64,000 nucleotides of DNA from JANYGA01 sp031420415 (lineage in GTDB: Bacteria; Vulcanimicrobiota; Vulcanimicrobiia; Vulcanimicrobiales; Vulcanimicrobiaceae), in NCBI GenBank assembly GCA_031420415.1, contig JANOMT010000037.1, forward strand, positions 1 through 64,000, given 5' to 3'. The notes under the pieces were generated by a model. The model did no database searches. It had not been told where the DNA came from and saw only the letters and a list, made by a program, of their open reading frames with translations. Below, piece by piece: positions 1 to 8,640 of this stretch. A program made the translations under genes and the position numbers. Each line of letters opens with the position of its first letter. Position 1 is the first letter of the stretch.

Positions 1-509
1 GGCACGAGTGAATCCGCGAGCATGGCGCGCATCTCGCTCGGCACGCCCGGCATACACGCGACGAATTTGCCGTCGGCGCGTAGCGCGATAAAGCCGGGAG
101 CCGTGCCATGAGCGTTTGTCATGACGACGCCGCCAACGGGCAGGATCGCCTGCCGCTTATTGTTCCCCGCGAGGGGGCCTTTGCGCCCGAAGGCCGCGAG
201 GCGGTCTTCGATCGCCGCAACCGAGGGTTCGTGCAGGGCGAGCGTCGTACCGACGGCGGTAGCGACGGCGTCTTTGGTTAAGTCATCAACCGTCGGGCCG
301 AGGCCACCCGTCGTGATCACGCCATCGGCGCGCTCGAGCGCACCTTCGAGCATCGCCGCGAGTCGCGCGGTGTTATCGCCGACCGAATGCTTTGCGAAAA
401 CATCGATGCCACCGTCGGCGAGCGTGCGCGCGATGTGCGTGCTATTGGTATCGATGAGTTGACCGAGGAGAATTTCCGTCCCGATCGTGACGATCTCGAT
501 GCTCGGCAT
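1..509 (-). CDS. cinA: CinA family protein (competence/damage-inducible), N-terminal part
   Basis: The gene enters from the left edge, so only about the first 169 residues are visible. The start is ATG at 509, three bases after the upstream stop. The protein opens MPSIEIVTIGTEILLGQL and continues with DTNSTHIA, the nucleotide-binding TTGGLGPTVDD and a later MPGVPSEM. This is the order of the MoCF/CinA N-terminal domain, which in CinA proteins handles pyrophosphate-linked nucleotides such as ADP-ribose. The C-terminal NMN deamidase domain, if present, lies outside the window. An AGGAG directly abuts the ATG, unusually close for a ribosome site. Placement behind a siroheme-type gene and nadE fits loose pyridine-nucleotide context. 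Confidence 0.9.
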   Translation of the reverse strand, partial: MPSIEIVTIGTEILLGQLIDTNSTHIARTLADGGIDVFAKHSVGDNTARLAAMLEGALERADGVITTGGLGPTVDDLTKDAVATAVGTTLALHEPSVAAIEDRLAAFGRKGPLAGNNKRQAILPVGGVVMTNAHGTAPGFIALRADGKFVACMPGVPSEMRAMLADSLV

Positions 510-512
510 CTC

Positions 513-1142
513 CTAGAGTACCTTCGGTGCGAAACCCGCGAGTTCGTCGATGAACCACTGCGGATAGGTGATCTTCACGTCGATTTCGAGGCCTTCGGAT
601 TTTGCGATCATCGCGGCGCGACGTTCGGCCGACGTCGTGACGCGCAGTTTGTTCCGTTCTTTCTGCGCGTTATGACAGGCGATGAAGCGCTCGAAGGTCG
701 TATCCATCGCGGCTTGCAACGCGGCACGCAATTTGCCGCCGACACGCGGCGCGATACCGCCCGTAGAGATCGCGACGCGACACGGTCCCGCCTTCACCGT
801 CGCCTGCATCGCGACGAACCCGTGTTTGGGTTGATCGATCGCGCAGAGCAGAAACTTGTACTTGTCGGCGAGTGCGCGAATGCGGATCGCGGGCGGTTCG
901 ATCTGCGGCGTGAAGATCACGAAAAACGCATCGGCAATATCTTCGTCGGCGTAGTTTTCCCAATCTTTGATCCACACGACGTCGGCGCCGACGTCGCGGA
1001 GCGCTTCGTCTTTCTCGATCGCTTCGCGATCGTCGCCCGCGCCGATCACGTAGCATTTGCGGCCTGAGAGATTGAGGCCGACGGGATAGAACACGAAGGG
1101 ATACTTCGTGACGTCGAGGGCGGTCGGAGCGACGGTCGTCAT
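513..1142 (-). CDS. Precorrin-2 dehydrogenase / sirohydrochlorin ferrochelatase-like protein (CysG-N/Met8 family)
   Basis: The 209-aa protein has a Rossmann N-terminus, YPVGLNLSGRKCYVIGAG, followed by an acidic residue region and DAFFVIFTPQ. It then has the family segment GPCRVAISTGGIAPRVGGKLR, shared with CysG N-terminal and Met8 enzymes. These enzymes oxidise precorrin-2 with NAD and in some cases insert iron to make siroheme. Length is normal for the single-domain form. No uroporphyrinogen methyltransferase is visible nearby, so the pathway partners must be elsewhere. The glycine loop reads GAGDD rather than GGG, which may alter cofactor binding. It is transcribed with nadE upstream (4-base gap) and cinA downstream (3-base gap). 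Family assignment is firm; the exact tetrapyrrole substrate is inferred. Confidence 0.8.
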   Translation of the reverse strand: MTTVAPTALDVTKYPFVFYPVGLNLSGRKCYVIGAGDDREAIEKDEALRDVGADVVWIKDWENYADEDIADAFFVIFTPQIEPPAIRIRALADKYKFLLCAIDQPKHGFVAMQATVKAGPCRVAISTGGIAPRVGGKLRAALQAAMDTTFERFIACHNAQKERNKLRVTTSAERRAAMIAKSEGLEIDVKITYPQWFIDELAGFAPKVL

Positions 1143-1146
1143 CGTG

Positions 1147-2004
1147 TTAAAAATCCACCGGGCGTAAGTAAAATTCGTTGATCGCGCTATTGGAGAGCAT
1201 CGCGGTCGTCGGAAGATGGCGCTTCCAATGCGTGGAGTCGACGCGTTTACGTACGAGGGCGACGTCGGATGCGGCGATCCCGCGCGCGACGATCTTCCGA
1301 TCGTCGTAGCCCTCGAGCATCAATGAGAGGATGCGATCGGCTTCAAAGTAGGTGATGCCGAGATCGCTTTCGTCGGTTTGATTCGCTTCGAGATCGGCAC
1401 TCGGGGCTTTCGCGACGATGCGTTCGGGCACACCGATGTGACGCGCGAGTTGCCAGACTTGCGTCTTGAAAAGATCGCCGATCGGATTGACGGGCGGCGA
1501 ATCGTCGGCGTGCCACGTGAAGTAGCCCATCAGTCGTTCGGTTTTATTGCCCGTGCCCACCGGCAATGCGCCGAGTTTGGCCGATTGATCGAAAAGCACG
1601 AGCATGCGCGTACGTGCCATCACGTTGCCGCGACGACGCGCGTCGGCATCCGGTTCGAGATCCAAATAGCCGTCGACTGCGCCTGCGATCGGGATCGTAT
1701 GCGCCTCGCATCCGAGATCGTCGATCACGGCCTGCGCGTCCGCGAGACTGTCGGCACTCGACGCCGTATACGGCATGCGGATACAGTGCACGTTCTTCGG
1801 GCCGAGCGCCCGCGCGGCGAGATACGCCACGACCGCAGAATCCACGCCGCCCGAAAGCCCGAGTACGGCGCGGGTGATGTTGCGGCGCACGACGATTTCA
1901 TCGTAGAGAAACGCTTCGAGCCACGATGCCGCAAGGGCGGGATCCAGATTGAGGTCGGGCACGCGCGGCGCGGGTGCATCGACCACCGGAAGCAGCGTGG
2001 TCAT
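1147..2004 (-). CDS. nadE: NAD+ synthase, synthetase domain only
   Basis: The 285-aa protein carries the ATP-pyrophosphatase P-loop LSGGVDSAVV near residue 50. It also has the family motifs GTGNKTERLMGYFTWHADD and PIGDLFKTQVW, and a C-terminal RPVDF. It converts deamido-NAD to NAD using ATP plus ammonia or glutamine nitrogen. The glutaminase domain that larger NadE proteins carry is absent. It is instead encoded by the next gene upstream, whose stop overlaps this ATG by four bases (ATGA at 2001-2004). Such coupling would give near-equal amounts of the two proteins. The function is clear; direct ammonia channelling between the two products is an inference. Confidence 0.95.
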   Translation of the reverse strand: MTTLLPVVDAPAPRVPDLNLDPALAASWLEAFLYDEIVVRRNITRAVLGLSGGVDSAVVAYLAARALGPKNVHCIRMPYTASSADSLADAQAVIDDLGCEAHTIPIAGAVDGYLDLEPDADARRRGNVMARTRMLVLFDQSAKLGALPVGTGNKTERLMGYFTWHADDSPPVNPIGDLFKTQVWQLARHIGVPERIVAKAPSADLEANQTDESDLGITYFEADRILSLMLEGYDDRKIVARGIAASDVALVRKRVDSTHWKRHLPTTAMLSNSAINEFYLRPVDF

Positions 2005-2951
2005 CGCACGTCACCCGAGCCGACGGCAGCCGGCGCCGCTCGCCGCATGTGATGCGGTTGGAGTTCGTCGTCGTAGAGAAGATCGGGCAGTACGGCGCCG
2101 AGATCGCCGAGCAACGGAAGCCGAGCGCGTGCGATATCGATCTCATCGAGGTCGAGCGTCGCCCGCAAAATATGCGCACCGAGTGCCGGGAGCGCTGCGA
2201 GCGTCTTCCCAAACGGATCGATCACGGCAGACGACCCCGCCATGCCTTTGCCGCCTTCGAAGCCCGCGAGACCCGCATATATCATAAACACACCATGTTC
2301 GACCGCGTAATCCGTTAGCACGTTCATCCAATGCCGCACGCTCTCGAGTTGCCCCGCCCCCGATAGCCCGCGGCCCGGCTCGCTGGGCGATAGCCCGCGG
2401 CCCGGAGAGGCACTCGGCACGATGAGGACGCGCGCGCCTTTGATCGCGGCGATCGTCGGCATGATCGCGTGCCACGCGTCCTCGCAGATGAGGATCGCCG
2501 TGCGGCCGAGTCGCGTTTCGAAGGCCTGCAAGCGCCGTCCACGCGAGAGAAAGCGCTCCTCGTCGAAAACGCCATACGTGGGCAAGAACATCTTGCGATG
2601 CACGTGCACGATCTCGTGCGCCGTCGGCGACACGGAAAGGTACAGTGCCGAATTATAATACGTCCCGCCCGCATTTTCGTAAAACCCGAGCACGATATCG
2701 ACGGGCGCGCGCAACGCACCCGCAGCCGAGCGCCACGCATTCGCGATGCGCTCCGCGAGCGATTCCGCATCGAAGGCGAGTTCGTATACGGCGCCTTCGA
2801 GAAAATAGCCCGTCAGCGCCGCTTCGGGGAAAACGACGAGATCGTAGGGCTCGACGTCGGCGGCGAGTTGCGCGAAGATCGCCTGCATTTCGGCCATATT
2901 CGCCACGACGTCGCCTTTGCGCGGCTTGCTCTGGACGATCGCGACTTTCAT
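2001..2951 (-). CDS. Carbon-nitrogen hydrolase, probable glutaminase partner of NadE
   Basis: This 316-aa nitrilase-superfamily protein shows the catalytic triad in order. Glu is in VVFPEAALTGYF (about residue 43), Lys in HRKMFLPTYGVFDE (about 122) and Cys in ILICEDAWH (about 158). The same fold supplies ammonia in two-domain glutamine-dependent NAD synthetases. Here it is a separate gene whose stop overlaps the nadE start, which argues for a split NAD synthetase. A generic omega-amidase or nitrilase role is the alternative. Residues near 183-198 contain a doubled PGRGLS unit from a 27-bp in-frame repeat, an insertion between conserved segments. Confidence 0.88.
   Translation of the reverse strand: MKVAIVQSKPRKGDVVANMAEMQAIFAQLAADVEPYDLVVFPEAALTGYFLEGAVYELAFDAESLAERIANAWRSAAGALRAPVDIVLGFYENAGGTYYNSALYLSVSPTAHEIVHVHRKMFLPTYGVFDEERFLSRGRRLQAFETRLGRTAILICEDAWHAIMPTIAAIKGARVLIVPSASPGRGLSPSEPGRGLSGAGQLESVRHWMNVLTDYAVEHGVFMIYAGLAGFEGGKGMAGSSAVIDPFGKTLAALPALGAHILRATLDLDEIDIARARLPLLGDLGAVLPDLLYDDELQPHHMRRAAPAAVGSGDVR
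2361..2405. repeat. 27-bp-period in-frame direct repeat
   Basis: The 18-base unit cgatagcccgcggcccgg occurs at 2361-2378 and again, unchanged, at 2388-2405. It lies inside the C-N hydrolase gene. The period of 27 keeps the frame and encodes two PGRGLS copies separated by three residues. I saw no third copy nearby. Confidence 0.9.
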
Positions 2952-2958
2952 ACGATGC

Positions 2959-4374
2959 TCAGACGCCGACGGGCGCGGCGGAAGCTACGAGCGCGGCATC
3001 GATCTGAGCGACGATGTCTTCCGCCGGATAGGTGAGGATCTCCGCAAGCGTCGGATGGAGGTGCGGGATCTTCACGAAATCCTGCACCGTGCCGTTGTAG
3101 AACATCGCGACGATCACCTCATGGATGAGATTCGAGGCTTCCGCACCGACGATCGCCGCGCCGAGGATGCGCCCGTCGTTCGGATCCGCGACCATCTTCA
3201 CGAAGCCCTTGGTTTTATTGATCGCAACGGATTTGCCGTGCTCGCTGAAGAGATACGAACCCGCGAGAAACGGCACGCCAGCCGCGCGCAACTCTTTCTC
3301 CGTTGCGCCGACGACGGCAACTTGCGGATCGGTGAAGATCGTGTGGGTCTTCTGGAGTCGGTAATCGGCCTGCTCCGACGTGCCGAGCACCGCGTTTCGA
3401 GCCGCGATCTCGCCCTGATAGATCGCCACGTGGACGAGCGCGTAGACGCCCGTGACATCGCCAACGGCGAAAATATTCGGCACGCACGTCCGCAAATCGG
3501 GCCCGACTTCGATGCCGGTAATCGCATGACACCTGACGCCCGCCGCGTCGAGCTCGAGGCCCGCCATATTGGGGATGCGACCGAGCGCGTGAAAGATTTC
3601 ATCGGCCTCAACGCTTCCGTCGATCCCGTCGCGCACGAAGTGAACGACCTTCTTCGTGCCGCGCTTCTCGACGCGCGTGAGCACGGCGTTGGTATGGACC
3701 TCTATGCCTTCGTTGCGGAAATAGAGCGTCACCGCATCGCCGACGTCGGCATCTTCAGACGAGAGCAACTGCCGCGCGCGCGCCACGAACGATACCTTCA
3801 CGCCCATGCGGAAGAGGAATTGGCCGAGCTCGCAACCGACGTAGCCGCCGCCGAGCACCACGACCGAACCGGGAAGTTTCTCGGTATCGAGGACGTCGTC
3901 GCTATCGATGTAACCCGTTTCTTCGAGACCGATCACCGCGGGCGGCGCGATTACAGAGCCCGTCGCAACGATAAAGCTCTTCGCTTCTAAAACGACGTCG
4001 TCACCGACGCGCAGGCGCGTCGCCGATTCGAAGGCCGCGAGGCCTTCGTACAGCGGAAATGACTTGATGCCCTCGGTCCGATACTCGACGAAGCCGTCGA
4101 TGATCTCGCGCTTTCGAGCGAAGATTTTCGCGAGGTCGATCTTCGTGACGTCGGCGTGAATGCCGAGTTCCGCCGCTTCCCGAACCTCGTGGACCGTATC
4201 GCTCGAGGCGATGAGCGTCTTGCTCGGCATGCAGCCGCGCAGGATGCACAGCCCGCCGAGGGGTCCGTGATCGACGAGGGCGACACTGGCCCCGAGATCG
4301 CGCGCGGTGCGTGCGGCAGCGAAGCCGCCGCTGCCGGCGCCGATGATGACGAGGTCGTACCGATAGGTCTTCAC
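2959..4374 (-). CDS. Dihydrolipoyl dehydrogenase-like pyridine nucleotide-disulfide oxidoreductase
   Basis: About 471 aa. The N-terminal FAD motif GAGSGGFAAA is followed by the redox pair in GGLCILRGCMPSK, the NAD-binding GGGYVGCELGQF, the second FAD motif FAVGDV and the C-terminal HLHPTLAEIL holding the catalytic His-Glu pair. These features define the Lpd/mercuric-reductase/glutathione-reductase group, and the CxxxxC spacing is canonical. I chose the GTG at 4374 because GGGAG sits four bases upstream; another GTG at 4398 adds eight residues but has no ribosome site. No lipoate-dependent E1 or E2 genes flank it. Its partner, whether a 2-oxo-acid complex or another disulfide, therefore cannot be fixed from context. 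Confidence 0.88.
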   Translation of the reverse strand: MKTYRYDLVIIGAGSGGFAAARTARDLGASVALVDHGPLGGLCILRGCMPSKTLIASSDTVHEVREAAELGIHADVTKIDLAKIFARKREIIDGFVEYRTEGIKSFPLYEGLAAFESATRLRVGDDVVLEAKSFIVATGSVIAPPAVIGLEETGYIDSDDVLDTEKLPGSVVVLGGGYVGCELGQFLFRMGVKVSFVARARQLLSSEDADVGDAVTLYFRNEGIEVHTNAVLTRVEKRGTKKVVHFVRDGIDGSVEADEIFHALGRIPNMAGLELDAAGVRCHAITGIEVGPDLRTCVPNIFAVGDVTGVYALVHVAIYQGEIAARNAVLGTSEQADYRLQKTHTIFTDPQVAVVGATEKELRAAGVPFLAGSYLFSEHGKSVAINKTKGFVKMVADPNDGRILGAAIVGAEASNLIHEVIVAMFYNGTVQDFVKIPHLHPTLAEILTYPAEDIVAQIDAALVASAAPVGV

Positions 4375-4443
4375 GGGTCTCCCAACACGAATCCGCACCG
4401 CAAGTTGGCGGCACGACGGGGCATCGTTCGAACCCCTACGAAG

Positions 4444-6003
4444 ATGAGACTCCGCATGTCCGCTCAGGCTTCATTTTCCGACCGCCGGCGCCCGCGCTCG
4501 CTCGCGGTCGAGCGCATGGCCGCAAGCGGCCCGCTCGCGATTTTATTGGTGCTGCTCGGCGGCCTCGCGCTCGGCGTCTTCTTTTGGTACGCGATGGTCA
4601 ACCGCGTCGGCCGATCGGTGGCCGCGGGCGATCTCACCCACGTCGTCGCCGTCGTTACGGGCGTGTTCGCCGTCTTCGCCGCCTGGTATGCCTACGGCAC
4701 GTACTTCGCGCGGCGCGCCGGCATCGACGTTGCATCCGCGCTGCGCTGGGATGCGCCGTCGTGGGCGGCGCTCGCGATCTACGGCGGCGGGCTCGTCCTC
4801 CCCGTTGGCTTCGGCGGCCCTCTCCGGGCGGCCGCCTACGCGATCGCCGCCTTCGCGATCGCGAAGCTCCTCATCGCCGCGCGTTTCGTGCCGACGGTGC
4901 GCGACGTGCTCGTGACGTTCATCGTGACACGCATCCCGATCATTATTATCGCCGAGATCGCTGCGGCCACGATCGCCCAGCGCCCGGGCACACACGTCAT
5001 CGCATCGTCGAACCCATTGCTCGCGGTGTGGGGCCGCTGGGATGCGGTGCACTATCTCGATATCGCACGTCGGGGCTATGCGGGCACCGATATGGCGTTC
5101 TTCCCGCTCTATCCGACGCTCGTTCATTTCGTCGGCGCGTTCGTGGGAAGCGATCTCGTTGCCGGGCTCATCATCTCCAATGTCGCGCTCTTTTTCGGGT
5201 TGCTCTTCTTCTATAAACTCGTCGAGCACCAATACACGCGCGCGGTCGCGCGACGCGCGATCTTTTACGTTTCGATCTTTCCGACGGCGATTTTTTTCTC
5301 GGCGGTCTACACCGAATCGCTCTTTTTCGCTCTGACGGTGGCGTCGTTTTATTACATTCGCGAGCATCGTTGGATCGCCGCAGGCGCGATCGGCGCGTTC
5401 GCCGCGCTCACGCGTTCCGAGGGCGTGCTCCTCATAATTCCGCTCGCGATCGAGGTTTTCGCAGCTGCTCGAGCGACGGGAATCCGCCAATTCTTCGCAA
5501 CACCACAGCGCCTGGTCCGCGTCGCAATCGGCGCGGCGCTCATTCCGCTCGGTCTCGCGACGTATATGGCATGGCTCTGGATCCTCAACGGCGATCCCCT
5601 GTATTTCTCGCACGTCCAGAGCCATTGGAACCGTCATTTTGCGCCGCCGTGGGTGAGCGTCGCGGACGCCTTCCACAAACTCGCGACGGCGCGGTCTCCC
5701 GTAACGATCGCGAATGAGTCGATCGAGATCGTCTTCACCGCGTTGATGATCGGCGTGTTCGTCGCGGGGCTGCGTCGCATGCGGCCGTCGTACTCGGTGT
5801 ATATGGCGCTCTCGATCCTCATTCCGATGTCGACGTCGAGCCTCATGAGCACGCCGCGCTTCGCGCTCGTCCTCTTCCCGATGTTCGCGATGCTCGCAAT
5901 TTGGGGTGGCCGGTCGTGGGTCAATAACGCGATCGTCGCCTTTTCTCTTCCCCTGTTGGGACTTTTCACCGTCCTCTTCGCCGATTGGTACTGGGTCGCA
6001 TGA
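4444..6003 (+). CDS. PIG-V-like integral membrane mannosyltransferase
   Basis: The protein has about 519 aa and around a dozen hydrophobic segments. Near residue 195 it has RWDAVHYLDIARRGY, followed by FFPLYPTLVHF. This Trp-Asp-His signature with FFPLYP is that of GPI-mannosyltransferase-2-like (PIG-V) proteins, which use polyprenyl-phosphate sugars. In bacteria the acceptor is usually unknown and probably a lipid-linked glycan or secreted protein. A second ATG at 4456 would drop four residues; neither start has a strong ribosome site. The stop overlaps the start of the GtrA gene (ATGA at 6000-6003). Three membrane glycosylation genes thus run as one unit. Family call is good; substrate is unknown. 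Confidence 0.82.
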   Translation: MRLRMSAQASFSDRRRPRSLAVERMAASGPLAILLVLLGGLALGVFFWYAMVNRVGRSVAAGDLTHVVAVVTGVFAVFAAWYAYGTYFARRAGIDVASALRWDAPSWAALAIYGGGLVLPVGFGGPLRAAAYAIAAFAIAKLLIAARFVPTVRDVLVTFIVTRIPIIIIAEIAAATIAQRPGTHVIASSNPLLAVWGRWDAVHYLDIARRGYAGTDMAFFPLYPTLVHFVGAFVGSDLVAGLIISNVALFFGLLFFYKLVEHQYTRAVARRAIFYVSIFPTAIFFSAVYTESLFFALTVASFYYIREHRWIAAGAIGAFAALTRSEGVLLIIPLAIEVFAAARATGIRQFFATPQRLVRVAIGAALIPLGLATYMAWLWILNGDPLYFSHVQSHWNRHFAPPWVSVADAFHKLATARSPVTIANESIEIVFTALMIGVFVAGLRRMRPSYSVYMALSILIPMSTSSLMSTPRFALVLFPMFAMLAIWGGRSWVNNAIVAFSLPLLGLFTVLFADWYWVA

Positions 6004-6437
6004 ATGAAGCACGAGTATCGCTCCTGGAGCGCGTTACGCAGCGCCGCGGATTACGTCAATTCGTCAAGTTCGGCATCGTCGGCGCGTCGGGATTCATCGT
6101 CAATCTCGTCATCTTCACGGTCTTGCAGCGCGTCGATCCGAATCACTCCGTTGCCCTTCACTATTACGTGATTTATTCGATCGCATTCCTGAGCGGCGGC
6201 GTTTCGAATTACTTTCTGAACCGCATGTGGACGTTTCGCTCGAGCGCGCATGCCGGCAAAGAAGGCGCGCAGTTCCTCAGCGTTTCTCTCGTCGCGCTTG
6301 CCGTGGGTTTGCTGGTCTCATACCTCGCACAACCCTATCTCGGCCACGGCCACAAGACGTGGTTCGTCTCGGTCTGCGCGGGTATCTTCGTCAACTTCTT
6401 CATCAATAAGTATTGGACGTTTCGGGAAGTCGTCTAG
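6000..6437 (+). CDS. GtrA family membrane protein
   Basis: A 145-aa protein with four hydrophobic helices. It opens with FVKFGIVGASGFIVNL, has a middle NYFLNRMWTFRS and ends with NFFINKYWTFRE, the hallmark repeats of GtrA. GtrA proteins help move undecaprenyl-phosphate-linked sugars across the cytoplasmic membrane for periplasmic glycosyltransferases. ATG at 6000 overlaps the upstream stop. The downstream GT39 gene begins 25 bases before this one ends. That layout makes it the likely carrier-flipping partner of both neighbouring transferases, although this is inferred from context only. Confidence 0.9.
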   Translation: MNEARVSLLERVTQRRGLRQFVKFGIVGASGFIVNLVIFTVLQRVDPNHSVALHYYVIYSIAFLSGGVSNYFLNRMWTFRSSAHAGKEGAQFLSVSLVALAVGLLVSYLAQPYLGHGHKTWFVSVCAGIFVNFFINKYWTFREVV

Positions 6438-7978
6438 GGCGCTATGCGATCGTCGCACTCGCGGCGATCCTCGTGCTCGGACTGGCGTTGCGGCTGCGCG
6501 GCATTCACGCGCCGATTCTCGATCATCCCGGCTGGCGTCAAGGCGACACGGCCGCGATCGCGCGCAATTTTGCGACGCTGGACTTCAATCCGTTCCACCC
6601 GCAAACCGACTATAACGGTCCACCGCCGAACTATGTCGAGCTCGAATTGCAGATCGTGCCATGGCTCGCCGCGGTCGGCTACAAGCTCTTCGGCATTCAC
6701 GAAATCTTCGGTCGACTCATCACGATCGGCTTCAGCCTCGGCACGGTCGCGGTGCTCTACTTCTTTGCCCGATGGTTTTTCGCGAGTCGCGCGGCTGGAC
6801 TCATTGCCGCACTCGCGTACGCCGTCTATCCGGGCAGCACGTATTACGGCCGCACGTTCATGCCCGATACGACGATGGCGTTCTTCCTCACGGCGGCCGT
6901 CTTCGCAAGTGCGTGCTGGATCTGCGACGACGACGCACGCTTCGGCCGACGTTTCATCTACGCCGCGATTCTCACCGCACTCGCCCTCCTCGCGAAGCCC
7001 GTCGCGATCGTCGGCCTCGTGCCGATCGCAGCGACGCTCGTCGCCGCGCGCGGTTGGCGCGCAACGCTGCAGGCACCATCGACGTACGCGTTCTTCGTGC
7101 TCGCAATCGTGCCGTATCTCGCCTACGACGCCTACGTCTCGTCGATCGCTGAATGGCACTGGGCGAGCGGCATCACCCGCCTCCACGTGCTACCGTCGCT
7201 TCGCGCAGCCTTGACGTCGCGCGATGCCTTCGTTGCGAAGCTCGGCGATTTTGGCGGCGCGTATTCGATGCTCGAAACGACGATGATCGGACATCTCGGC
7301 ATCGGCATCGCGCTCGTCGCAATCGTGCTCACGACGATCTGGCGCCTCCCGAAGCGTTCGCCCGCGCTCATGTGGGCCTGGCTTGCAGCCGCAATCGTGT
7401 ATGCGTACGTCGTCGTGACGGTGGAGCGCGTCGACTACTATCTCTACGTCTTTCTCCCGCTCGCGGCACTGTGGACGGGCGGCTTCGCCGAGGCGCTCCG
7501 GCGCACGCTGCCGACGAACGCCCGCCGGATCGCCGCCGCGATCGTGCCGATCGTCGCGATCGGCGCGATCGTCGACGCGCGCGCGGCGGTCACGCCGTAT
7601 TATGCTTACAAGAAGGCGGTCTACCGGCAAGCGAAAGCGCTCGCCGCGACGCTTCCGCCGGGGGCGATCGTCGTGATGGCACATTACGACCCTTCGGTGC
7701 TGTACTATATCGATCGCAAAGGCTGGCAAGAGGATCCGATCGCATGGACGCCCTTCGATGAAGAGAGTGCGATCAAAAAAGGTGCGCGCTATTTTATCGC
7801 GATCGAACGCCGTCGCGTCGAGCGCAACGCCGATCTCTACGCATGGCTTCAGCGTTTCCCAGTCATCGCACCAAATGCCGCATGGCCCGTCTACGAGACC
7901 GATCCCGCGAAGATCAAGCCCGGAGCCGAAGAGCGTTGGAACGCGTTTCGTCGCGCCGAGCGCTCACGGCAGCGGTAA
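6413..7978 (+). CDS. Glycosyltransferase family 39 (ArnT/PMT-like) membrane protein
   Basis: A 521-aa polytopic protein. After the first membrane segment comes LDHPGWRQGDTAAIARNF, the acidic loop that carries the catalytic Asp in GT39/PMT proteins. Further on are a glycine-rich YAVYPGSTYYGRTFMPD and several more membrane spans. A soluble C-terminal part contains a YYIDRKGW segment. The only usable start is TTG at 6413, inside the gtrA gene. The family transfers sugars from polyprenyl phosphate to lipids or proteins on the outer face of the membrane. The 3' end overlaps the convergent lipoprotein gene by 15 bases. Confidence 0.86.
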   Translation: MDVSGSRLGRYAIVALAAILVLGLALRLRGIHAPILDHPGWRQGDTAAIARNFATLDFNPFHPQTDYNGPPPNYVELELQIVPWLAAVGYKLFGIHEIFGRLITIGFSLGTVAVLYFFARWFFASRAAGLIAALAYAVYPGSTYYGRTFMPDTTMAFFLTAAVFASACWICDDDARFGRRFIYAAILTALALLAKPVAIVGLVPIAATLVAARGWRATLQAPSTYAFFVLAIVPYLAYDAYVSSIAEWHWASGITRLHVLPSLRAALTSRDAFVAKLGDFGGAYSMLETTMIGHLGIGIALVAIVLTTIWRLPKRSPALMWAWLAAAIVYAYVVVTVERVDYYLYVFLPLAALWTGGFAEALRRTLPTNARRIAAAIVPIVAIGAIVDARAAVTPYYAYKKAVYRQAKALAATLPPGAIVVMAHYDPSVLYYIDRKGWQEDPIAWTPFDEESAIKKGARYFIAIERRRVERNADLYAWLQRFPVIAPNAAWPVYETDPAKIKPGAEERWNAFRRAERSRQR

Positions 7979-8629
7979 GAGCGATGCCGCCGGTGCCAGC
8001 GGCGCATCGGCATTGTGCTCGGGTGATCCCGATTCGACGAGCTGCCGGTAGCTCGCGAGGCGAGCCGTGAGCTTGGAGACCTCCGCGCCGAGCGCGGATG
8101 ACTGCCGGATCGCCTTGACGAGTTCGTTTGCATCGTAGGTGTAGTCGAATCGTTGCAGCGTCGTCACGACGGCATTACTTTGTTTCTTAAGTTGTGCGTA
8201 TGCTTTGCGCAGCGCGAGACCGGTCTCGCCGTACGTCGGGTAATTCGAGAGGACGATCTCGCGTTTGACGCGTGCCTGTTCGACTGCGGTCCGCAGTTCG
8301 ACGAGGCGCACGCTCTCGGGATCGTATTTTGCGGCGATCGCCAGCGCCGCGAGCGCGTCGTCGAATTTTGAGAGCGTATAATCTTGGGCTGCGAGCTGCA
8401 ATTGCACCGATGCGAAGCCCGCGCGCGCATGAGGATCCTCGGGGGCGAGGCGGAGCGCCAGGCGATACGCGGTCGCAGCATCGGCTAAATTCGCACTCTC
8501 GAGCGCGAGATCGCCCTGATGGTTGCGCGTCGCGACGATGAAGTTCGATACGCCGCCCGAGCAGCCGCCGAGGGTCGCTGGCAATACCACTAGGGCGAAG
8601 ACGAGGGCGAGGCGGCGGAGATTCGACAC
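7964..8629 (-). CDS. TPR-containing lipoprotein
   Basis: A 221-aa protein starting at GTG 8629, nine bases after an AGGA that straddles the stop of the gene upstream. The N-terminus has a basic start, a hydrophobic stretch and the lipobox LGGC at about residue 21. It is therefore predicted to be lipidated and membrane-anchored. The mature part is helical, with TPR-like spacing in LALESANLADAATAYRLALRL and DALAALAIAAKYDPE. The C-terminal third looks coiled-coil. The reading frame stays open far upstream, over amj, but that extension is a shadow. It probably scaffolds envelope proteins. No enzymatic motif is seen. It follows amj by 11 bases. Confidence 0.8.
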   Translation of the reverse strand: MSNLRRLALVFALVVLPATLGGCSGGVSNFIVATRNHQGDLALESANLADAATAYRLALRLAPEDPHARAGFASVQLQLAAQDYTLSKFDDALAALAIAAKYDPESVRLVELRTAVEQARVKREIVLSNYPTYGETGLALRKAYAQLKKQSNAVVTTLQRFDYTYDANELVKAIRQSSALGAEVSKLTARLASYRQLVESGSPEHNADAPLAPAASLLPLP

Positions 8630-8640
8630 AACGGCGATTC

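Noticed and set aside
2917..3990. 357-codon plus-strand open frame
   Set aside because: Antisense to the dihydrolipoyl-dehydrogenase-like gene, which has all expected motifs.
4543..6012. 489-codon minus-strand open frame
   Set aside because: Antisense to the PIG-V-like gene, of extreme Arg/Glu/His composition and with no motif.
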